From Betaproteobacteria bacterium (lineage in GTDB: Bacteria; Pseudomonadota; Gammaproteobacteria; Burkholderiales; SG8-41), in the NCBI GenBank assembly GCA_029883965.1, contig JAOUIN010000056.1, positions 1 through 11,049 on the forward strand: a stretch of 11,049 nt of DNA, read 5' to 3'. Position numbers and translations under genes: made by a program. Shown here in pieces: positions 6,437 through 11,049 of the stretch. The notes under the pieces are model-generated. The model ran no database searches, was not told the origin of the DNA, and worked only from the letters and a program-made list of their open reading frames with translations. Position 1 is the stretch's first letter. The number at the start of each line of letters is the position of its first letter.

Positions 6437-8548
6437 GTGAACGCCGCAGCGCGCCGGCCGCGACGTACACCGGGCAAGGCCAAATTCGCTCCGGAGTTCT
6501 ACCTCAACCGCGAACTGGGGCTGCTGTCGTTTAACCGGCGCGTGCTGGCGCAGGCTGAGAATCGCGCGCACCCGCTGCTGGAACGCTTGCGTTTCCTGTG
6601 TATTGTCAGCAGCAACCTTGACGAATTTTTCGAAATCCGCGTGGCCGGGCTGCAGGCGGAAATCGAGGCCGGTTCGGTGCCGGTCTACCCCGATCAACTG
6701 CGTCCGGAGCAGGTCTACAAGCAGGTCGCAGCAGAAGCGCGCGAGCTCGTCGCCCGCCAGTACGAGCTCCTGAACAAGGAGGTACTGCCGGGACTCGAGC
6801 AGGCCGGCATCCGTTTTCTGCGGCGCAGCGAGTTCACGTCGCAGCAGGCGGAATGGATGAAGGGTTATTTCCTGCGCGAGGTCATGCCGGTGTTGACGCC
6901 CATCGGGCTGGATCCGGCGCACCCCTTTCCGCGCGTGCTCAACAAAAGTCTGAATTTTGCCGTCGAACTGGAGGGCAAGGACGCCTTCGGGCGCAATTCC
7001 GGAATCGCCATCGTGCAGGCGCCGCGGGTGCTGCCGCGCGTGATCCGTCTGCCCCAGGATGTGGCGGGCGCCGAGTACGATTTCGTGTTTTTGTCTTCGA
7101 TTCTGCATGAACACGTGAACGAGCTGTTCTCCGGAATGAAAGTACTTGGCTGTTACCAGTTCCGGCTGACCCGCAACAGCGACCTGTTTGTCGACGAAGA
7201 GGAAGTGAAAGATCTGCGCACGGCCCTGCGTGGCGAACTTCCCCATCGCCACTTCGGTGACGAGGTTAGGCTGGAGGTCGCCGATAACTGCTCACAGCAC
7301 ATTTCCAACTACCTGTTGATGCAGTTCAAGCTCGATGAGGCCGACCTTTACCGCGTCGACGGGCCCGTGAACCTTGCGCGTGTCATCAGTGTGCCGGACT
7401 GGGTCGACCGCCCCGACCTCAAGTTCCCGCAATTCCGTCCCGGATTGCCGCGACGGCTCGAGAACGTGGCCGATCTCTTCGGCGTGATCCGCAACAGCGA
7501 TGTCCTGCTGCATCATCCGTACCAGTCATTTCAGCCGGTGATTGCGTTTTTGCATCAGGCGGCACGTGATCCGGCCGTGGCGGCGATCAAGATGACGGTG
7601 TACCGGACCGGAACCGAATCCGAATTGATGGAGCAGCTGATCAACGCCGCCCGCAGCGGCAAGGAAGTGACTGTAGTGCTGGAACTGATGGCGCGGTTTG
7701 ATGAAGAGGCGAATATCAACTGGGCGCAGCAGCTGGAGGAGGTCGGCGCGCATGTGGTTTACGGTGTCGTCGGGCACAAGACCCATGCCAAGATGCTGAT
7801 GGTGTTGCGACGCGAAGGCGAAGGATTGCGCCGTTACATCCACCTGTCCACCGGAAATTATCATCACCGCACGGCGCGCCTGTACACCGATTTCGGTCTT
7901 TTTACCTGCAACGAGGAAATCGGCAACGATGTCGCCGAGGTGTTCATGCAGCTGACCGGACTGGGTCGTGCCACCAAACTCCGGCATCTGCGCCAGGCGC
8001 CGTTCACGCTGCACAAGGAAATGATCCGGGCAATTGAAAACGAAACGGCAATTGCCAGAGCAGGTCGCAAGGGGCAGATCATTGCCAAGATGAATTCGCT
8101 GCTGGAGACCGAGGTGGTCGGCGCGCTCTACGAGGCGTCGAAGGCGGGCGTGCAGATCGATCTGGTCGTGCGCGGTGTATGCGCGTTGCGCGCCGGGGTG
8201 CCGGGTCTGTCCGAGAACATCCGCGTCATCTCCGTTATCGGGCGTTTTCTGGAGCATACCCGCGTGTTTTACTTTCATAATGACGGCGCCGAAGACGTTT
8301 ATCTGTCCAGCGCGGACTGGATGGATCGCAATTTTTTTGGTCGCGTCGAAATCTGTTTTCCCGTGCTGGATTCCGACTTGAAGCAGCGTGTGATTGCCGA
8401 GGGGTTGCGACCGTACCTGGACGACAATACCCAGGCCTGGACCATGGGTGACGACGGGCAGTACGTTTGCCGTGCGCCCGGTCGTGCGAAACCGGTCAGT
8501 GCGCAGGAGCAGTTGCTGGCTCTCCTTGCCGTGAAAATAGACGTATGA
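6437..8548 (+). CDS. ppk: Polyphosphate kinase PPK1
   Basis: PPK1 reversibly polymerises the terminal phosphate of ATP into inorganic polyphosphate; it is usually membrane-associated. The 703 residues compare with 688 in E. coli. The N-terminal domain opens with FYLNRELGLLSFNRRVL and SSNLDEFFEIRVAGLQ. The C-terminal PLD-like domains hold the active site. With a constant offset of 15 from E. coli numbering, R390 (TVYRTG), R420 (MARFDE), H450 (KTHAKM, the autophosphorylated His), H469 (IHLSTGNY) and H607 (FLEHTRVFYF) are all present, so the enzyme should be active. The GTG at 6437 is the only common start downstream of the in-frame TAA at 6404. It has no clear Shine-Dalgarno and a hairpin precedes it, so translation may depend on ribosomes finishing yggX. 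Its TGA overlaps the ATG of the CYTH-CHAD gene. Confidence 0.97.
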   Translation: MNAAARRPRRTPGKAKFAPEFYLNRELGLLSFNRRVLAQAENRAHPLLERLRFLCIVSSNLDEFFEIRVAGLQAEIEAGSVPVYPDQLRPEQVYKQVAAEARELVARQYELLNKEVLPGLEQAGIRFLRRSEFTSQQAEWMKGYFLREVMPVLTPIGLDPAHPFPRVLNKSLNFAVELEGKDAFGRNSGIAIVQAPRVLPRVIRLPQDVAGAEYDFVFLSSILHEHVNELFSGMKVLGCYQFRLTRNSDLFVDEEEVKDLRTALRGELPHRHFGDEVRLEVADNCSQHISNYLLMQFKLDEADLYRVDGPVNLARVISVPDWVDRPDLKFPQFRPGLPRRLENVADLFGVIRNSDVLLHHPYQSFQPVIAFLHQAARDPAVAAIKMTVYRTGTESELMEQLINAARSGKEVTVVLELMARFDEEANINWAQQLEEVGAHVVYGVVGHKTHAKMLMVLRREGEGLRRYIHLSTGNYHHRTARLYTDFGLFTCNEEIGNDVAEVFMQLTGLGRATKLRHLRQAPFTLHKEMIRAIENETAIARAGRKGQIIAKMNSLLETEVVGALYEASKAGVQIDLVVRGVCALRAGVPGLSENIRVISVIGRFLEHTRVFYFHNDGAEDVYLSSADWMDRNFFGRVEICFPVLDSDLKQRVIAEGLRPYLDDNTQAWTMGDDGQYVCRAPGRAKPVSAQEQLLALLAVKIDV

Positions 8549-10107
8549 ACCCGGCCGGCAACGGCTCCCGAACCGCCGACGAGTCTGCGGTTGCTACCGA
8601 AATCGAGTTGAAACTGTGCGTGCCACCGGCACTGTTGAGCCGGCTGCTGACCGTGCCGTTATTGCAGCCGGTGCGTCGTCCGCACACGCGCAGACTGACC
8701 GCAACCTATTTTGATACGCCGGATCTGGATCTTTGGCGGCAGCTGGTGACATTGCGCGTGCGGCGCGAGGGCCGGCGCTGGATACAGGCGGTAAAAGGCG
8801 GCGGCAAGGCGCTATCCGGTTTGCACGAACGCGTGGAAATCGAGACGGTGCTGCGCAAGCCGGTTCCGGACCTCGCCGCATTGCCGCGCCATCGCATCAC
8901 CAGAATCCTGCGCTCGCGCAAGACCGGGGAATCGCTGACGGCTGTGTTCCGAACCGAGATCACGCGGACGCTGCGCATGATCGAACCGGCGCCGGGTGTG
9001 GTGATCGAGGTTGCGATCGATCGCGGCATCATCCGCAGCGGCCGGCGGCGCGATCCGGTGTGCGAACTCGAGCTCGAGCTGAAGACCGGGCCGGTGACTG
9101 CCTTGTTCGATGCGGCGCGGTTGCTGATGCACTCACTGCCGCTGGCTCTGGAACACCGGTCGAAGGCCGAGCGTGGCTACGCGCTGTTTCTGGGTCAGGC
9201 CGCGTTGCCGGTCAGGGCCGCACCGGTAAATCTCACACCGGAGATGACGGCGGTGCAGGCGTTTCGCACCATTGCTGCGACGGCGCTGGCGCAGATTCAT
9301 GCCAATGAGTTCGGTGTCGTCAGATCGCGCGATCCGGAGTATCTGCACCAGATGCGCGTCGGTACCCGCCGCCTGCGTTCGGCATTCAGCCTCTTCCGGG
9401 ACTGGCTCGGGGAAGATGCCAACATCCATGCCGACGCGCTGCGCGCGATTGCGCGAGCCCTGGGCCCGGCGCGCGACTGGGACGTGTTCATGACCGAAAC
9501 GCTGCCCGCAGTGCGTCCGGCACTGGTCGCGCACGGTGCTGCGGGGCTGCTGGAGCAGCGGTGCGTGCGGCGGCGGCAGATTGCACGCAGGGATTTAAAA
9601 AAATTAATTAAATCAAATGGTTATATGGAGTCCATGATCGTGCTCGGGCGCTGGCTGGCTACGCCGGAGATTGCCGGTGCAAAGGCATCGCCGGGTTTGC
9701 CGGTGCGTGTGTGTGCCGCGCAGATATTGACGCTGCGCCACGATCGGGTGCTCAAGCGCGGGCGGCGTCTCGAGCGTCTCGCGCCACCGGAGATGCATCG
9801 CCTGCGTATCGCCGTGAAGCAATTGCGCTATGCGGTGGAATTTTTTTCTTCGCTGTACTCCGCGCGGAGCATGGCGACGCTGCGCGACCGGCTCGCGCGG
9901 CTGCAGGATATACTGGGCGAGATCAATGACGCCGCAGCGGTTGCGCCTCTGGTCCGCTCTGCGGCGGCCGACACCGGCGAGGAGGCTGCTGCGGCCGGCA
10001 TGGTAATCGGATGGTGTGAAGCGCAGGCGGCGCGCAAGCGCAAAGCCCTGCGGCCGGCATGGCGCCGCTTTCGCAAGGCGCGTAACCCCTGGCAGGAGCA
10101 AGGATGA
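8545..10107 (+). CDS. CYTH-CHAD protein (triphosphate tunnel enzyme fused to polyphosphate-binding domain)
   Basis: The 520-residue protein has two domains. Residues about 15-215 are a CYTH triphosphate-tunnel domain: EIELK (19-23, the ExExK signature), YFDTPD, LRVRREGRRWIQAVKG, ELELELK (174-180) and SKAERGY (206-212). Family members such as E. coli YgiF hydrolyse inorganic triphosphate with a divalent metal, and the acidic and basic tunnel residues look intact. Residues about 233-515 are a CHAD helical domain with two matching halves: YLHQMRVGTRRLRS (H268) and MHRLRIAVKQLRYAVEFF (H418). CHAD domains bind polyphosphate. The ATG at 8545 overlaps the ppk stop (ATGA), fixing the start and implying translational coupling; sixA follows by another ATGA. 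Oddity: 9593-9626 is 31/34 A/T, including seven consecutive A, inside a GC-rich gene, encoding DLKKLIKSNGYM between the CHAD halves. The reading frame continues with family-like sequence on both sides. Confidence 0.94.
   Translation: MNPAGNGSRTADESAVATEIELKLCVPPALLSRLLTVPLLQPVRRPHTRRLTATYFDTPDLDLWRQLVTLRVRREGRRWIQAVKGGGKALSGLHERVEIETVLRKPVPDLAALPRHRITRILRSRKTGESLTAVFRTEITRTLRMIEPAPGVVIEVAIDRGIIRSGRRRDPVCELELELKTGPVTALFDAARLLMHSLPLALEHRSKAERGYALFLGQAALPVRAAPVNLTPEMTAVQAFRTIAATALAQIHANEFGVVRSRDPEYLHQMRVGTRRLRSAFSLFRDWLGEDANIHADALRAIARALGPARDWDVFMTETLPAVRPALVAHGAAGLLEQRCVRRRQIARRDLKKLIKSNGYMESMIVLGRWLATPEIAGAKASPGLPVRVCAAQILTLRHDRVLKRGRRLERLAPPEMHRLRIAVKQLRYAVEFFSSLYSARSMATLRDRLARLQDILGEINDAAAVAPLVRSAAADTGEEAAAAGMVIGWCEAQAARKRKALRPAWRRFRKARNPWQEQG
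9593..9626 (+). other. AT-rich patch with A7 run inside the CHAD coding region
   Basis: Thirty-one of 34 bases are A or T and the first 21 contain no G or C, in a GC-rich gene. In frame it reads TTA AAA AAA TTA ATT AAA, so A_AAA_AAA is phased as a -1 slippery heptamer. A -1 slip would end at TAA 9609-9611 after two more codons, giving a CYTH plus half-CHAD product of about 355 residues. The patch encodes a lysine-rich stretch and unusual codons for this gene. Confidence 0.6.
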
Positions 10108-10544
10108 ATCTGATTTTGTGGCGGCACGCGGATGCCGAGAACCGGCTGCCGGACGAGGCGCGGCAGTTGACGCCCAAGGGCCGCAAGCAGGCAAAGAAAA
10201 TGGCGGAGTGGCTGTCGTCGCGTCTGCCGGCCGAATACCGTGTTCTGGTCAGTCCTGCTGCACGCGCGCGGGAGACGGCGGCCGCGCTGACTGATCAGGT
10301 CGCCATTGAAAGATCGGTATCCACGTCCGCCACACCTCAGGCGGTGCTGAAGGTGGCCGGCTGGCCCGATGGCGACGGTACGGTCATTGTGGTCGGCCAC
10401 CAGCCGACGCTGGGTGCCGCGGCAGCCCTGGCGCTCACCGGTGAGGCCGCGGCATGGAGCCTGAAGAAGGGCGCGATCTGGTGGCTGGTGCGCGACGGAG
10501 ACGACGTGCAGGTGCGCGCGGTATTGTCCCCCGCCGTACTTTAG
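10104..10544 (+). CDS. sixA: SixA-type phosphohistidine phosphatase
   Basis: This is a small histidine-phosphatase-superfamily enzyme; E. coli SixA removes phosphate from phosphohistidine, for instance on the HPt domain of ArcB. The 146 residues make a minimal single-domain member. Catalytic features are readable: LWRHADAE with R7 and the nucleophile H8, SPAARARETA with R54 and R56, and VVGHQPTLG with H99. The ATG overlaps the CYTH-CHAD stop as ATGA and has AGGAG 5 nt upstream, so it is translationally coupled and last in the polyphosphate cassette. It ends 24 bp from the convergent ppx stop. The true substrate cannot be read from sequence. Besides a phosphorelay protein, a phosphohistidine of PPK or a small phosphate ester is possible. 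Confidence 0.93.
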   Translation: MNLILWRHADAENRLPDEARQLTPKGRKQAKKMAEWLSSRLPAEYRVLVSPAARARETAAALTDQVAIERSVSTSATPQAVLKVAGWPDGDGTVIVVGHQPTLGAAAALALTGEAAAWSLKKGAIWWLVRDGDDVQVRAVLSPAVL

Positions 10545-10548
10545 GAAA

Positions 10549-10561
10549 TGCGACGGTCGCA
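10549..10561. other. Small hairpin between convergent sixA and ppx
   Basis: TGCGA and TCGCA flank a 3-nt loop in the 24-bp space between the two stops. A stem of only 5 bp and the absence of a T-run on either side make it a weak terminator candidate at best, though its placement between convergent genes is suggestive. Confidence 0.25.
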
Positions 10562-10568
10562 CCGCGGC

Positions 10569-11049
10569 CTATTCGGTGAGCGCGGGCTCCTGCGCCAGTA
10601 CGATTTCATCAAGTCCGGGGATCTTGAGTTCCTGCCCGAGGCGCGCCCACTCTTCCACTTCTTCGCGCAAGGCCGTGGCGGTCAGCGGATTGGCTTCCAG
10701 CCATGCCGGATCAAAGGCCAGGCGTATGCGTTCGCTCTGGACCTTGATGTCGAGCGGCGGGAAACGTACATCGCGCCGCGCCCGGCACAGCAGCACGGCC
10801 AGCCGCAGCGCGAGCACCACCAGCCGGTCATCGTCATCGGGCAGAGTCTCGCGTGATTTCCTGAGCGACCGGCGGTGGCTCAGGACCAGCAGCGCCAGAC
10901 GTTCCTGCTCTTCACGCGAGAACCCGGGCATGTCGGCATTGCTGAGAATATAGGCCGAGTGCTTGTGATAGCCGCTGTACGCCACCGGGATCCCGATTTC
11001 ATGCAGCCTGGCAGCCCATTCCAGACATTGCAGTACATCGTCGTCCGCA
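10569..11049 (-). CDS. ppx: Exopolyphosphatase Ppx (Ppx/GppA family), C-terminal part, 5' end off window
   Basis: Ppx releases phosphate processively from the ends of polyphosphate chains; relatives (GppA) hydrolyse pppGpp. Only the last 159 residues are visible. They read WAARLHEIGIPVAYSGYHKHSAYILSNADMPGFS across two lines of sequence, matching the HD-like helical C-terminal region of Ppx/GppA, including the conserved GYHKHSAYIL. Near the end is RLAFDPAWLEANPLTATALREE, like the LRFPHDWF region of E. coli Ppx. The frame is open past the GTG-encoded residue at 10985 to the window edge, so that codon is internal. The gene converges on sixA instead of following ppk in an operon as in E. coli. 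The proximity of ppk favours Ppx over GppA, but the catalytic ASKHA domain lies outside the window and was not seen. Confidence 0.9.
   Translation of the reverse strand, partial: ADDDVLQCLEWAARLHEIGIPVAYSGYHKHSAYILSNADMPGFSREEQERLALLVLSHRRSLRKSRETLPDDDDRLVVLALRLAVLLCRARRDVRFPPLDIKVQSERIRLAFDPAWLEANPLTATALREEVEEWARLGQELKIPGLDEIVLAQEPALTE

Noticed and set aside
6116..7252. Long open frame (378 codons) on the minus strand opposite yggX and ppk
   Set aside because: The plus strand encodes two clearly conserved proteins here. The antisense translation has no recognisable domain and the Arg/His/Gln-rich make-up typical of shadows in GC-rich genes.
8467..8544. Earlier start for the CYTH-CHAD gene inside ppk
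   Set aside because: It would overlap ppk by about 80 bp and add a Cys/Arg-rich tail. The ATG at 8545 sits in an ATGA overlap and begins shortly before the CYTH ExExK motif.
9065..9078. Palindrome CTCGAGCTCGAG as an operator
   Set aside because: It lies in the ELELELK coding repeat of the CYTH domain and follows from alternating Glu/Leu codons.
1..11049. tRNA/rRNA genes, insertion sequences, CRISPR arrays, riboswitches, prophage or defence genes
   Set aside because: None were recognised. Coding density is very high, all real frames are housekeeping or polyphosphate genes, and no gap between genes exceeds about 165 bp.

Overview
The window is a GC-rich stretch of a proteobacterial chromosome holding ordinary, densely packed housekeeping and stress genes. 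No mobile elements, RNA genes or CRISPR arrays were seen. The ArgA-type N-acetylglutamate synthase (amino-acid kinase plus GNAT), the Fe(2+)-trafficking protein YggX, the TrkA/TrkH pair, RsmE and the PPK1/PPX pair fit a beta- or gammaproteobacterium. The ArgA wording (SVAPYIHAFRGK near the N-terminus, LYNYQRRS near the C-terminus) resembles betaproteobacterial ArgA more than the enterobacterial one, so a betaproteobacterium is my best guess. This is a judgement from memory, not a search.

Layout. 3-761 (+): C-terminal half of a class I CPD photolyase cut by the window edge. 763-3722 (-): trkA followed by trkH, the K+ uptake pair, converging on phr with a single base between the stop codons. 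3723-3884: a 162-bp divergent promoter region. 3885-6066 (+): rsmE then argA. 6067-6133: a short regulatory gap with a perfect inverted repeat and a PhoB-box-like sequence. 6134-10544 (+): yggX, ppk, a CYTH-CHAD protein and a SixA-type histidine phosphatase, very tightly packed; the last two junctions are ATGA overlaps. 10569-11049 (-): C-terminal part of exopolyphosphatase ppx, converging on sixA and running off the window.

How the genes work together. The right half is a polyphosphate module. PPK1 makes polyP, the CYTH-CHAD protein combines a triphosphate-tunnel domain with a polyP-binding helical domain, SixA is a small phosphohistidine phosphatase, and PPX degrades polyP from the opposite strand. 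YggX, an iron/oxidative-damage protein, heads the same probable transcript. The left half is DNA repair, K+ homeostasis and rRNA modification with no evident functional link to it.

Points worth a second look: the coupled ppk/CYTH-CHAD/sixA cassette; a Pho-box-like site upstream of it; a 34-bp extremely AT-rich A7-containing patch between the two halves of the CHAD domain; a roughly 30-residue charged insert in the last domain of TrkA; and a possible AUU start for argA. Everything else looks conventional.
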